Shown here: positions 36,001 to 49,706 of the stretch, piece after piece
How positions within the stretch are numbered: position 1 is the first letter of the stretch
Layout: every line of letters starts with the position of its first letter
Assembly: GCA_012295275.1 (NCBI GenBank)
Contig: CM022665.1
Coordinates: forward strand, 18,170,150-18,234,149
Origin: Chrysomallon squamiferum
Taxonomy: Eukaryota; Mollusca; Gastropoda; Neomphalida; Peltospiridae
Length of the DNA stretch: 64,000 nucleotides
Reading direction: 5' to 3'
The notes under the pieces: model-generated
What the model saw: the letters and a program-made list of their open reading frames with translations, nothing else
The model's database searches: none
What the model was told of the DNA's origin: nothing
Translations under genes and position numbers: made by a program

Positions 36001-36822
36001 CATAGTATGCTTGAGGTAATTGTTAAGCTTATTGATTAGATCAATTAGGTTAGATTAAAGAAATAGTCTTCATGCTGTGCAGGGGTGGTGCTTGGTTCTA
36101 GCTTATTCATTAGGATAGATTTAAACTAAGGGCTTCCTATTGTAAATGATTTATAAAATGTCGCAGGTTAAAAATGCGTTTCACTATGTATTCTCCAGCT
36201 TGCTCTAGTATCAGAAGTATGTTTAATATGGAAGTAATTCATAGCAATAAGGGTGATAACACAATCTGTTATGAGGGCTTCAAGTAATCCAAACATCAAC
36301 TTATAAAGTATAAATGTATGGTTCTAAAACAAAAACAAAAACAGCAATGTTCAGTACACTTCAGTGTTGCAGCTCATGAGATTAGTCATTACATTGAGAT
36401 ACATGTATGACTTAATTGTGTCATAATTTCATCTGAAGTTTTTATCACATGGAGTTAAGATTATTTATCTGACATTTGTTTTTCATTCTGTTATATCTGA
36501 TGACTAATTTTAACTTTCATCTGGAGCAGTTTTTATTTAGTGTCATTGCAAGTGAAAAGCTAAATTAACCAGTGCTATACAAACAAATAAGTAAATAAAT
36601 CATTAAATAAAAATGAAGAAACAGTACTGAAAACAAGACTGAATGGAAATGTTTTGCAGGATGGTGGGTGGGGTAAGAGATTTTACCATAGAGTAAGTAT
36701 GAATGATGGAGTCATTGCTGATTCAAAGTAAGAGTCACACGTCTGAAATTCTGAAAGTCAAAAAAAGTCATGAAAAAAAATACCATGCATTTTTTTTTTT
36801 TTTTTTTTTACTTTTATATTTT

Positions 36823-37201
36823 TTAATTCATCTGAAAAACCGCCAGATTCACCCGCTTTAAGCACTTTTCCGATTCCCCACGTTTCCTTAAAACGACCAA
36901 TCCAATGTCATTCAGTTTCTCACCATCCTCGTGAACAAGTTTCTCGGCAAAGCCTCGTGTTTTTTGAAGTAGCATTTCACCATTGATACGAACTTCAGGT
37001 CTAGCAGCCATTTGTCGAAACCATTTAATTAGCGCGGAGTCGACATCTTCAAACGTCACGTGCTTGATACGTGTCACACCGCCTTTTCTTGAATCGGGAT
37101 GCTCACCCTTCTCGATGGCCTCGATCACCTTAGATTTGATTTTTAAAATGTTATTTATTATTGTGCGGGGATCTTAAATCTCTCCGCCGTCAGACCCTTT
37201 C
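36823..37201 (-). pseudogene. Tigger transposase fragment, array unit 1
   Basis: psq/CENP-B HTH remnant with the shared 1-nt deletion after KLND and an extra deletion near 37170 that breaks the N-terminal frame. Confidence 0.75.
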
Positions 37202-38330
37202 TTCTTGCCAGGATTGATTTCACAATACATAATTATTTCATACTTCTTCTTATACTAAAAAGTCACATCTGAGCCGCTTCCCAAAATAATATGTTAATTC
37301 AACCAACCCACCCACACACGAGGCTAGTCACGTGCATTTCAGTATCCCAACACACAGCGCCAGTCTACATCCATGTCAATAGCTTGAAATAGCGGGTAGA
37401 TTGTGCGAGACTTTAGACGATTTTTCAACAAAGCGCTTTGACTTTTCCAAGAAACACTTTATTGATTTTTCCAAAATCGTGTCTGTGTATGTACATAACA
37501 CTAGTTGACGAGTGATTTCCTACTGACGACTTAACCTGCATCCTAACCGGACAGTTTTATTAATATTCAAGGAAAAGCAATGAAGTTATTTTCACTGAAT
37601 TGCACAGTGACTTGTTTAAAGCATCAAATGTATGGCTGGAAATTTTGTTTCTGTAAAAACAGTATGATTACAAGTAGTTTATAAATATTAACACTGATTA
37701 ATTTTCTGATTTTTTTCGCGACAAGGGTCTTAACTCCAATGATAAGATGTTATATTTTATGATTCCAGTGTGATCTAGTTTTGGTTTGGGTTCAGTGTTC
37801 TGTTCTTGCAGCTATATACACGTTGTAAATACATAAGAAGTTTACAAACATATACAGATGTTCAGTGAAACTTTGTTAATTCAAGCCGAAAGGGGTCAGG
37901 AAAATAGTTCACGATACTTGAGTGTTCGCATTTGAAATAAAAATAGTACTGTATAAATCAGAAAAAAAAAAAAAAAAAAAAAACAATAAATGACTGTAAC
38001 TTGAAGTATAACTTTAAAATTTAAAAAATCAAAATATAATAAAAAAATATATATAAATTGTTCTTACTAACTATAAAGCATGCTAAAACATCAGTGTTAA
38101 TCCATGATTATCTCTAAAACGAGAATTAATGAATGAATGAATGAATGTGCAATAATATATACCTTGATAAGAACGCACATTACTCATCAAATATAGTTTG
38201 TGAAGTGGCAGTGAGAAAACGTTTAAAATAATGTTAACATGCTTTTAAACTGTCACACACACTTCAGCTCTGTTGTGCTTAATGTAATTTGAAAATTAAA
38301 GTAAAAGTGACAGCAGCTGCTCGTAGAACT

Positions 38331-38732
38331 TTACGGTATGTCACTGCTGCCAATACTTTCAACAACCACTTTTATGTAAATTGTGTCATCTTTCAAGTAA
38401 TTTTTCTTTGGGTTTTCCAAAAGTGCATGTGAAGCAAACAGTGGACAACCAGATGCAATATTCATCTCAGACGTTGGCCGCTTGAAACTGCTGCTGCTTG
38501 GATCTGGGTGGAAGTGGTCTGTCACATCATTTTTGGTCGGACCTTGTAAAATGGCTGGGTGTAGAGGGAAAGGGTCCGGCCGGTGATAGCTTCATGCTTT
38601 CTTTTCATGTAGTCTTTGATTTTCCATATCAGTACACCGTCATAGTTGGCTGTTTCAAGAATCTGGAATCTCAGGTCCATTTCTGCTATTCTCAAATCAT
38701 AATGCCAATCTGTTAATCATCTGCTGCTACAT
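38331..38732 (-). pseudogene. Inverted TRAF MATH exon remnant, array unit 1
   Basis: The minus strand reads RIAEMDLRFQILETANYDGV, LIWKIKDYMKRKHEAITGR and LYTQPFY, then skips about 163 nt present in copy A (13639-13801) and shifts frame. DPSSSSFKRPTSEMNIASGC and KNYLKDDTIYIKVVVESIG follow in another frame and end at TAA. The exon start is also altered, with a stop soon after the acceptor. Confidence 0.85.
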
Positions 38733-40484
38733 CTAATAATAAAACAAAATGTTGATTATGAGTTATTTTGAACATGTATAAAATGTAGCATATGGCTGTA
38801 CAAATTCTTCCTGTGTTGTTACAATTTTAGATATTTTCATAACCTCAAATATCTGCAGTGTTAATTCATGGATTTGCTGTGAAAACGAAACAAGATGTTA
38901 AACTGTGGTGCAACACACAAATAATTGCTTCTGTTATGTGGCATGACACTGCAGCTGTGGCTGAAAAGTGGATGCTTTAAATATTGGTGCTGTAATGAGA
39001 AAATGTAATGTAGGAGTATTGAATGAATTGCCCTGATTTAGTTTGCAAAGGAAATGAGTACTTGTTGAAGGATTTTCTCAAGAACAAAGTTGAATCCTCC
39101 ATTTGACTCACAATAACCTGAACAACCAAAGATTGTCAAAGATCAGAGTATTGAACACTGATCAGCATGAAATGTGTGGGGGATTTCCAACTCAGTGAGT
39201 CTATAGGCATTTCTGCCTCTGAAGAAAAACATAGCAATACAAATGTAAAAAGAAATAATTAAGTATAGTTTTATCCCATTGTTCTAAATACAATTAACAA
39301 TAAAATCAGTAAATGTTAATTGTTTTTGCTAAATGATGCTGACATGGCAGGTTATAATTTCTCATAAAAATTAGTAACAGAATCATTTAGAATTGTAAAT
39401 AAAGTACTGTCATCTACTGCAAGTCAAATTTGCATTGATTTGAATGACGATCAAATATGAAGCTCACGTTTTACCTTCCTCCTTTCTTCTTTTGTTTCCT
39501 GTTAAAAAAAATAAAAAAAAAAAAGTATAAAAAATAAAACGGTGGCTGAAAAAAGTCACAATTTAGTATAGGAAAACAAATCACAGGAAAAAAAGTCACA
39601 ATTTTTATATAAAAAAAACGTGTTGGTTTGTAGGGTATTGAATGCGGCATCATAGTATGCTTGAGGTAATTGTTAAGCTTATTGATTAGATCAATTAGGT
39701 TAGATTAAAGAAATAGTCTTCATGCTGTGCAGGGGTGGTGCTTGGTTCTAGCTTATTCATTAGGATAGATTTAAACTAAGGGCTTCCTATTGTAAATGAT
39801 TTATAAAATGTCGCAGGTTAAAAATGCGTTTCACTATGTATTCTCCAGCTTGCTCTAGTATCAGAAGTATGTTTAATATGGAAGTAATTCATATAGCAAT
39901 AAGGGTGATAACACAATCTGTTATGAGGGCTTCAAGTAATCCAAACATCAACTTATAAAGTATAAATGTATGGTTCTAAAACAAAAACAAAAACAGCAAT
40001 GTTCAGTACACTTCAGTGTTGCAGCTCATGAGATTAGTCATTACATTGAGATACATGTATGACTTAATTGTGTCATAATTTCATCTGAAGTTTTTATCAC
40101 ATGGAGTTAAGATTATTTATCTGACATTTGTTTTTCATTCTGTTATATCTGATGACTAATTTTAACTTTCATCTGGAGCAGTCTTTTTATTTAGTGTCAT
40201 TGCAAGTGAAAAGCTAAATTAACCAGTGCTATACAAACAAATAAGTAAATAAATCATTAAATAAAAATGAAGAAACAGTACTGAAAACAAGACTGAATGG
40301 AAATGTTTTGCAGGATGGTGGGTGGGGTAAGAGATTTTACCATAGAGTAAGTATGAATGATGGAGTCATTGCTGATTGCTGATTCAAAGTAAGAGTCACA
40401 CGTCTGAAATTCTGAAAGTCAAAAAAAGTCATGAAAAAAAATACCATGCATTTTTTTTTTTTTTTTTTTTTACTTTTATATTTT

Positions 40485-40886
40485 TTAATTCATCTGAAAA
40501 ACCGCCAGATTCACCCGCTTTAAGCACTTTTCCGATTCCCCACGTTTCCTTAAAACGACCAATCCAATGTCATTCAGTTTCTCACCATCCTCGTGAACAA
40601 GTTTCTCGGCAAAGCCTCGTGTTTTTTGAAGTAGCATTTCACCATTGATACGAACTTCAGGTCTAGCAGCCATTTGTCGAAACCATTTAATTAGCGCGGA
40701 GTCGACATCTTCAAACGTCACGTGCTTGATACGTGTCACACCGCCTTTTCTTGAATCGGGATGCTCACCCTTCTCGATGGCCTCGATCACCTTAGATTTG
40801 ATTTTTAAAATGTTATTTATTATTGTGCGGGGGATCTTAAATCTCTCCGCCGTCAGACCCTTTCTTCTTGCCAGGATTGATTTCAC
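40485..40886 (-). pseudogene. Tigger transposase fragment, array unit 2
   Basis: 133-codon open frame, MKSILARRKGLTAERFKIPR ... then IGLVVLRKRGESEKC after the 1-nt deletion that destroys the SWTDRFKERWG segment. No catalytic domain. Confidence 0.78.
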
Positions 40887-41988
40887 AATACATAATTATT
40901 TCATACTTCTTCTTATACTAAAAAAGTCACATCTGAGCCGCTTCCCAAAATAATATGTTAATTCAACCAACCCACCCACACACGAGGCTAGTCACGTGCA
41001 TTTCAGTATCCCAACACACAGCGCCAGTCTACATCCATGTCAATAGCTTGAAATAGCGGGTAGATTGTGCGAGACTTTTAGACGATTTTTCAACAAAGCG
41101 CTTTGACTTTTCCAAGAAACACTTTATTGATTTTTCCAAAAATCGTGTCTGTGTATGTACATAACACTAGTTGACGAGTGATTTCCTACTGACGACTTAA
41201 CCTGCATCCTAACCGGACAGTTTTATTAATATTCAAGGAAAAGCAATGAAGTTATTTTCACTGAATTGCACAGTGACTTGTTTAAAGCATCAAATGTATG
41301 GCTGGAAATTTTGTTTCTGTAAAAACAGTATGATTACAAGTAGTTTATAAATATTAACACTGATTAATTTTCTGATTTTTCGCGACAAGGGTCTTAACTC
41401 CAATGATAAGATGTTATATTTTATGATTCCAGTGTGATCTAGTTTTGGTTTGGGTTCAGTGTTCTGTTCTTGCAGCTATATACACGTTGTAAATACATAA
41501 GAAGTTTACAAACATATACAGATGTTCAGTGAAACTTTGTTAATTCAAGCCGAAAGGGGTCAGGAAAATAGTTCACGATACTTGAGTGTTCGCATTTGAA
41601 ATAAAAATAGTACTGTATAAATCAAAAAAAAAAAAAAAAAAAACAATAAATGACTGTAACTTGAAGTATAACTTTAAAATTTAAAAAATCAAAATATAAT
41701 AAAAAATATATATAAATTGTTCTTACTAACTATAAAGCATGCTAAAACATCAGTGTTAATCCATGATTATCTCTAAAACGAGAATTAATGAATGAATGAA
41801 TGAATGTGCAATAATATATACCTTGATAAGAACGCACATTACTCATCAAATATAGTTTGTGAAGTGGCAGTGAGAAAACGTTTAAAATAATGTTAACATG
41901 CTTTAAACTGTCACACACACTTCAGCTCTGTTGTGCTTAATGTAATTTGAAAATTAAAGTAAAAGTGACAGCAGCTGCTCGTAGAACT

Positions 41989-42389
41989 TTACGGTATGTC
42001 ACTGCTGCCAATACTTTCAACAACCACTTTTATGTAAATTGTGTCATCTTTCAAGTAATTTTTCTTTGGGTTTTCCAAAAGTGCATGTGAAGCAAACAGT
42101 GGACAACCAGATGCAATATTCATCTCAGACGTTGGCCGCTTGAAACTGCTGCTGCTTGGATCTGGGTGGAAGTGGTCTGTCACATCATTTTGGTCGGACC
42201 TTGTAAAATGGCTGGGTGTAGAGGGAAAGGGTCCGGCCGGTGATAGCTTCATGCTTTCTTTTCATGTAGTCTTTGATTTTCCATATCAGTACACCGTCAT
42301 AGTTGGCTGTTTCAAGAATCTGGAATCTCAGGTCCATTTCTGCTATTCTCAAATCATAATGCCAATCTGTTAATCATCTGCTGCTACAT
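41989..42389 (-). pseudogene. Inverted TRAF MATH exon remnant, array unit 2
   Basis: Same 163-nt internal deletion. A one-base T loss beside it lets the C-terminal MATH frame read from MKLSPAGPFPSTPSHF into DHFHPDPSSSSFKRP, an out-of-frame artefact upstream. Confidence 0.85.
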
Positions 42390-44136
42390 CTAATCAAATA
42401 AAACAAAATGTTGATTATGAGTTATTTTGAACATGTATAAAATGTAGCATATGGCTGTACAAATTCTTCCTGTGTTGTTACAATTTTAGATATTTTCATA
42501 ACCTCAAATATCTGCAGTGTTAATTCATGGATTTGCTGTGAAAACGAAACAAGATGTTAAACTGTGGTGCAACACACAAATAATTGCTTCTGTTATGTGG
42601 CATGACACTGCAGCTGTGGCTGAAAAGTGGATGCTTTAAATATTGGTGCTGTAATGAGAAAATGTAATGTAGGAGTATTGAATGAATTGCCCTGATTTAG
42701 TTTGCAAAGGAAATGAGTACTTGTTGAAGGATTTTCTCAAGAACAAAGTTGAATCCTCCATTTGACTCACAATAACCTGAACAACCAAAGATTGTCAAAG
42801 ATCAGAGTATTGAACACTGATCAGCATGAAATGTGTGGGGGATTTCCAACTCAGTGAGTCTATAGGCATTTCTGCCTCTGAAGAAAAACATAGCAATACA
42901 AATGTAAAAAGAAATAATTAAGTATAGTTTTATCCCATTGTTCTAAATACAATTAACAATAAAATCAGTAAATGTTAATTGTTTTTGCTAAATGATGCTG
43001 ACATGGCAGGTTATAATTTCTCATAAAAATTAGTAACAGAATCATTTAGAATTGTAAATAAAGTACTGTCATCTACTGCAAGTCAAATTTGCATTGATTT
43101 GAATGACGATCAAATATGAAGCTCACGTTTTACCTTCCTCCTTTCTTCTTTTGTTTCCTGTTAAAAAAAAATAAAATAAAAAAAAGTATAAAAAATAAAA
43201 CGGTGGCTGAAAAAAGTCACAATTTAGTATAGGAAAACAAATCACAGGAAAAAAGTCACAATTTTTATATAAAAAAAACGTGTTGGTTTGTAGGGTATTG
43301 AATGCGGCATCATAGTATGCTTGAGGTAATTGTTAAGCTTATTGATTAGATCAATTAGGTTAGATTAAAGAAATAGTCTTCATGCTGTGTAGGGGGTGGT
43401 GCTTGGTTCTAGCTTATTCATTAGGATAGATTTAAACTAAGGGCTTCCTATTGTAAATGATTTATAAAATGTCGCAGGTTAAAAATGCGTTTCACTATGT
43501 ATTCTCCAGCTTGCTCTAGTATCAGAAGTATGTTTAATATGGAAGTAATTCATAGCAATAAGGGTGATAACACAATCTGTTATGAGGGCTTCAAGTAATC
43601 CAAACATCAACTTATAAAGTATAAATGTATGGTTCTAAAACAAAAACAAAAACAGCAATGTTCAGTACACTTCAGTGTTGCAGCTCATGAGATTAGTCAT
43701 TACATTGAGATACATGTATGACTTAATTGTGTCATAATTTCATCTGAAGTTTTTATCACATGGAGTTAAGATTATTTATCTGACATTTGTTTTTCATTCT
43801 GTTATATCTGATGACTAATTTTAACTTTCATCTGGAGCAGTCTTTTCATTTAGTGTCATTGCAAGTGAAAAGCTAAATTAACCAGTGCTATACAAACAAA
43901 TAAGTAAATAAATCATTAAATAAAAATGAAGAAACAGTACTGAAAACAAGACTGAATGGAAATGTTTTGCAGGATGGTGGGTGGGGTAAGAGATTTTACC
44001 ATAGAGTAAGTATGAATGATGGAGTCATTGCTGATTCAAAGTAAGAGTCACACGTCTGAAATTCTGAAAGTCAAAAAAAGTCATGAAAAAAAATACCATG
44101 CATTTTTGATTTTTTTTTTTTTTACTTTTATATTTT

Positions 44137-44541
44137 TTAATTCATCTGAAAAACCGCCAGATTCACCCGCTTTAAGCACTTTTCCGATTCCCCACGTTTC
44201 CTTAAAACGACCAATCCAATGTCATTCAGTTTCTCACCATCCTCGTGAACAAGTTTCTCGGCAAAGCCTCGTGTTTTTTGAAGTAGCATTTCACCATTGA
44301 TACGAACTTCAGGTCTAGCAGCCATTTGTCGAAACCATTTAATTAGCGCGGAGTCGACATCTTCAAACGTCACGTGCTTGATACGTGTCATCACCGCCTT
44401 TTTTCTTGAATCGGGATGCTCACCCTTCTCGATGGCCTCGATCACCTTAGATTTGATTTTTAAAATGTTATTTATTATTGTGCGGGGGATCTTAAATCTC
44501 TCCGCCGTCAGACCCTTTCTTCTTGCCAGGATTGATTTCAC
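44137..44541 (-). pseudogene. Tigger transposase fragment, array unit 3
   Basis: As in unit 2, but with HPDSRKKAVMTRIK in place of HPDSRKGGVTRIK through two compensating small insertions. Confidence 0.78.
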
Positions 44542-45650
44542 AATACATAATTATTTCATACTTCTTCTTATACTAAAAAAGTCACATCTGAGCCGCTTCC
44601 CAAAATAATATGTTAATTCAACCAACCCACCCACACACGAGGCTAGTCACGTGCATTTCAGTATCCCAACACACAGCGCCAGTCTACATCCATGTCAATA
44701 GCTTGAAATAGCGGGTAGATTGTGCGAGACTTTAGACGATTTTTCAACAAAGCGCTTTGACTTTTCCAAGAAACACTTTATTGATTTTTCCAAAATCGTG
44801 TCTGTGTATGTACATAACACTAGTTGACGAGTGATTTCCTACTGACGACTTAACCTGCATCCTAACCGGACAGTTTTATTAATATTCAAGGAAAAGCAAT
44901 GAAGTTATTTTCACTGAATTGCACAGTGACTTGTTTAAAGCATCAAATGTATGGCTGGAAATTTTGTTTCTGTAAAAACAGTATGATTACAAGTAGTTTA
45001 TAAATATTAACACTGATTAATTTTCTGATTTTTCGCGACAAGGGTCTTAACTCCAATGATAAGATGTTATATTTTATGATTCCAGTGTGATCTAGTTTTG
45101 GTTTGGGTTCAGTGTTCTGTTCTTGCAGCTATATACACGTTGTAAATACATAAGAAGTTTACAAACATATACAGATGTTCAGTGAAACTTTGTTAATTCA
45201 AGCCGAAAGGGGTCAGGAAAATAGTTCACGATACTTGAGTGTTCGCATTTGAAATAAAAATAGTACTGTATAAATCAGAAAAAAAAAAAAAAAAAAAAAA
45301 AAAAACAATAAATGACTGTAACTTGAAGTATAACTTTAAAATTTAAAAAATCAAAATATAATAAAAAATATATATAAATTGTTCTTACTAACTATAAAGC
45401 ATGCTAAAACATCAGTGTTAATCCATGATTATCTCTAAAACGAGAATTAATGAATGAATGAATGAATGTGCAATAATATATACCTTGATAAGAACGCACA
45501 TTACTCATCAAATATAGTTTGTGAAGTGGCAGTGAGAAAACGTTTAAAATAATGTTAACATGCTTTAAACTGTCACACACACTTCAGCTCTGTTGTGCTT
45601 AATGTAATTTGAAAATTAAAGTAAAAGTGACAGCAGCTGCTCGTAGAACT

Positions 45651-46052
45651 TTACGGTATGTCACTGCTGCCAATACTTTCAACAACCACTTTTATGTAAA
45701 TTGTGTCATCTTTCAAGTAATTTTTCTTTGGGTTTTCCAAAAGTGCATGTGAAGCAAACAGTGGACAACCAGATGCAATATTCATCTCAGACGTTGGCCG
45801 CTTGAAACTGCTGCTGCTTGGATCTGGGTGGAAGTGGTCTGTCACATCATTTTTGGTCGGACCTTGTAAAATGGCTGGGTGTAGAGGGAAAGGGTCCGGC
45901 CGGTGATAGCTTCATGCTTTCTTTTCATGTAGTCTTTGATTTTCCATATCAGTACACCGTCATAGTTGGCTGTTTCAAGAATCTGGAATCTCAGGTCCAT
46001 TTCTGCTATTCTCAAATCATAATGCCAATCTGTTAATCATCTGCTGCTACAT
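45651..46052 (-). pseudogene. Inverted TRAF MATH exon remnant, array unit 3
   Basis: Same structure as unit 1: 163-nt internal deletion, intact last strand and stop, altered exon start. Confidence 0.85.
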
Positions 46053-47794
46053 CTAATAATAAAACAAAATGTTGATTATGAGTTATTTTGAACATGTATA
46101 AAATGTAGCATATGGCTGTACAAATTCTTCCTGTGTTGTTACAATTTTAGATATTTTCATAACCTCAAATATCTGCAGTGTTAATTCATGGATTTGCTGT
46201 GAAAACGAAACAAGATGTTAAACTGTGGTGCAACACACAAATAATTGCTTCTGTTATGTGGCATGACACTGCAGCTGTGGCTGAAAAGTGGATGCTTTAA
46301 ATATTGGTGCTGTAATGAGAAAATGTAATGTAGGAGTATTGAATGAATTGCCCTGATTTAGTTTGCAAAGGAAATGAGTACTTGTTGAAGGATTTTCTCA
46401 AGAACAAAGTTGAATCCTCCATTTGACTCACAATAACCTGAACAACCAAAGATTGTCAAAGATCAGAGTATTGAACACTGATCAGCATGAAATGTGTGGG
46501 GGGATTTCCAACTCAGTGAGTCTATAGGCATTTCTGCCTCTGAAGAAAAACATAGCAATACAAATGTAAAAAGAAATAATTAAGTATAGTTTTATCCCAT
46601 TGTTCTAAATACAATTAACAATAAAATCAGTAAATGTTAATTGTTTTTGCTAAATGATGCTGACATGGCAGGTTATAATTTCTCATAAAAATTAGTAACA
46701 GAATCATTTAGAATTGTAAATAAAGTACTGTCATCTACTGCAAGTCAAATTTGCATTGATTTGAATGACGATCAAATATGAAGCTCACGTTTTACCTTCC
46801 TCCTTTCTTCTTTTGTTTCCTGTTAAAAAAAAATAAAATAAAAAAAAGTATAAAAAATAAAACGGTGGCTGAAAAAAGTCACAATTTAGTATAGGAAAAC
46901 AAATCACAGGAAAAAAGTCACAATTTTTATATAAAAAAAACGTGTTGGTTTGTAGGGTATTGAATGCGGCATCATAGTATGCTTGAGGTAATTGTTAAGC
47001 TTATTGATTAGATCAATTAGGTTAGATTAAAGAAATAGTCTTCATGCTGTGCAGGGGTGGTGCTTGGTTCTAGCTTATTCATTAGGATAGATTTAAACTA
47101 AGGGCTTCCTATTGTAAATGATTTATAAAATGTCGCAGGTTAAAAATGCGTTTCACTATGTATTCTCCAGCTTGCTCTAGTATCAGAAGTATGTTTAATA
47201 TGGAAGTAATTCATAGCAATAAGGGTGATAACACAATCTGTTATGAGGGCTTCAAGTAATCCAAACATCAACTTATAAAGTATAAATGTATGGTTCTAAA
47301 ACAAAAACAAAAACAGCAATGTTCAGTACACTTCAGTGTTGCAGCTCATGAGATTAGTCATTACATTGAGATACATGTATGACTTAATTGTGTCATAATT
47401 TCATCTGAAGTTTTTATCACATGGAGTTAAGATTATTTATCTGACATTTGTTTTTCATTCTGTTATATCTGATGACTAATTTTAACTTTCATCTGGAGCA
47501 GTCTTTTTATTTAGTGTCATTGCAAGTGAAAAGCTAAATTAACCAGTGCTATACAAACAAATAAGTAAATAAATCATTAAATAAAAATGAAGAAACAGTA
47601 CTGAAAACAAGACTGAATGGAAATGTTTTGCAGGATGGTGGGTGGGGTAAGAGATTTTACCATAGAGTAAGTATGAATGATGGAGTCATTGCTGATTCAA
47701 AGTAAGAGTCACACGTCTGAAATTCTGAAAGTCAAAAAAAGTCATGAAAAAAAATACCATGCATTTTTTTTTTTTTTTTTTACTTTTATATTTT

Positions 47795-48196
47795 TTAATT
47801 CATCTGAAAAACCGCCAGATTCACCCGCTTTAAGCACTTTTCCGATTCCCCACGTTTCCTTAAAACGACCAATCCAATGTCATTCAGTTTCTCACCATCC
47901 TCGTGAACAAGTTTCTCGGCAAAGCCTCGTGTTTTTTGAAGTAGCATTTCACCATTGATACGAACTTCAGGTCTAGCAGCCATTTGTCGAAACCATTTAA
48001 TTAGCGCGGAGTCGACATCTTCAAACGTCACGTGCTTGATACGTGTCACACCGCCTTTTCTTGAATCGGGATGCTCACCCTTCTCGATGGCCTCGATCAC
48101 CTTAGATTTGATTTTTAAAATGTTATTTATTATTGTGCGGGGGATCTTAAATCTCTCCGCCGTCAGACCCTTTCTTCTTGCCAGGATTGATTTCAC
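47795..48196 (-). pseudogene. Tigger transposase fragment, array unit 4
   Basis: Same 133-codon frame as unit 2. Confidence 0.78.
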
Positions 48197-49304
48197 AATA
48201 CATAATTATTTCATACTTCTTCTTATACTAAAAAAGTCACATCTGAGCCGCTTCCCAAAATAATATGTTAATTCAACCAACCCACCCACACACGAGGCTA
48301 GTCACGTGCATTTCAGTATCCCAACACACAGCGCCAGTCTACATCCATGTCAATAGCTTGAAATAGCGGGTAGATTGTGCGAGACTTTAGACGATTTTTC
48401 AACAACAAAGCGCTTTGACTTTTCCAAGAAACACTTTATTGATTTTTCCAAAATCGTGTCTGTGTATGTACATAACACTAGTTGACGAGTGATTTCCTAC
48501 TGACGACTTAACCTGCATCCTAACCGGACAGTTTTATTAATATTCAAGGAAAAGCAATGAAGTTATTTTCACTGAATTGCACAGTGACTTGTTTAAAGCA
48601 TCAAATGTATGGCTGGAAATTTTGTTTCTGTAAAAACAGTATGATTACAAGTAGTTTATAAATATTAACACTGATTAATTTTCTGATTTTTTTCGCGACA
48701 AGGGTCTTAACTCCAATGATAAGATGTTATATTTTATGATTCCAGTGTGATCTAGTTTTGGTTTGGGTTCAGTGTTCTGTTCTTGCAGCTATATACACGT
48801 TGTAAATACATAAGAAGTTTACAAACATATACAGATGTTCAGTGAAACTTTGTTAATTCAAGCCGAAAGGGGTCAGGAAAATAGTTCACGATACTTGAGT
48901 GTTCGCATTTGAAATAAAAATAGTACTGTATAAATCAGAAAAAAAAAAAAAAAAAAAACAATAAATGACTGTAACTTGAAGTATAACTTTAAAATTTAAA
49001 AAATCAAAAAATATAAAAAAAATATATATAAATTGTTCTTACTAACTATAAAGCATGCTAAAACATCAGTGTTAATCCATGATTATCTCTAAAACGAGAA
49101 TTAATGAATGAATGAATGAATGTGCAATAATATATACCTTGATAAGAACGCACATTACTCATCAAATATAGTTTGTGAAGTGGCAGTGAGAAAACGTTTA
49201 AAATAATGTTAACATGCTTTAAACTGTCACACACACTTCAGCTCTGTTGTGCTTAATGTAATTTGAAAATTAAAGTAAAAGTGACAGCAGCTGCTCGTAG
49301 AACT

Positions 49305-49706
49305 TTACGGTATGTCACTGCTGCCAATACTTTCAACAACCACTTTTATGTAAATTGTGTCATCTTTCAAGTAATTTTTCTTTGGGTTTTCCAAAAGTGC
49401 ATGTGAAGCAAACAGTGGACAACCAGATGCAATATTCATCTCAGACGTTGGCCGCTTGAAACTGCTGCTGCTTGGATCTGGGTGGAAGTGGTCTGTCACA
49501 TCATTTTTGGTCGGACCTTGTAAAATGGCTGGGTGTAGAGGGAAAGGGTCCGGCCGGTGATAGCTTCATGCTTTCTTTTCATGTAGTCTTTGATTTTCCA
49601 TATCAGTACACCGTCATAGTTGGCTGTTTCAAGAATCTGGAATCTCAGGTCCATTTCTGCTATTCTCAAATCATAATGCCAATCTGTTAATCATCTGCTG
49701 CTACAT
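49305..49706 (-). pseudogene. Inverted TRAF MATH exon remnant, array unit 4
   Basis: Same structure as unit 1. Confidence 0.85.

Larger units (their letters stand above)
35830..39490 (+). repeat. Array unit 1
   Basis: The first unit joins TRAF copy B at 35830, where GATTAATTTTC continues as TTCTTTTGTTTCCTG instead of the copy A sequence. Its Tigger fragment has a further 1-nt deletion (GCGGGGATC for GCGGGGGATC). Confidence 0.9.
39491..43149 (+). repeat. Array unit 2
   Basis: Full unit. Its MATH remnant has four rather than five T in CATCATTTTGGTCGG, and GCTGATTGCTGATTC is duplicated at 40371. Confidence 0.92.
43150..46811 (+). repeat. Array unit 3
   Basis: Full unit. Distinguished by ACGTGTCATCACCGCCTTTTTTC in the Tigger fragment (in-frame length change) and TGTGTAGGGGGTGG near 43386. 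Confidence 0.92.
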
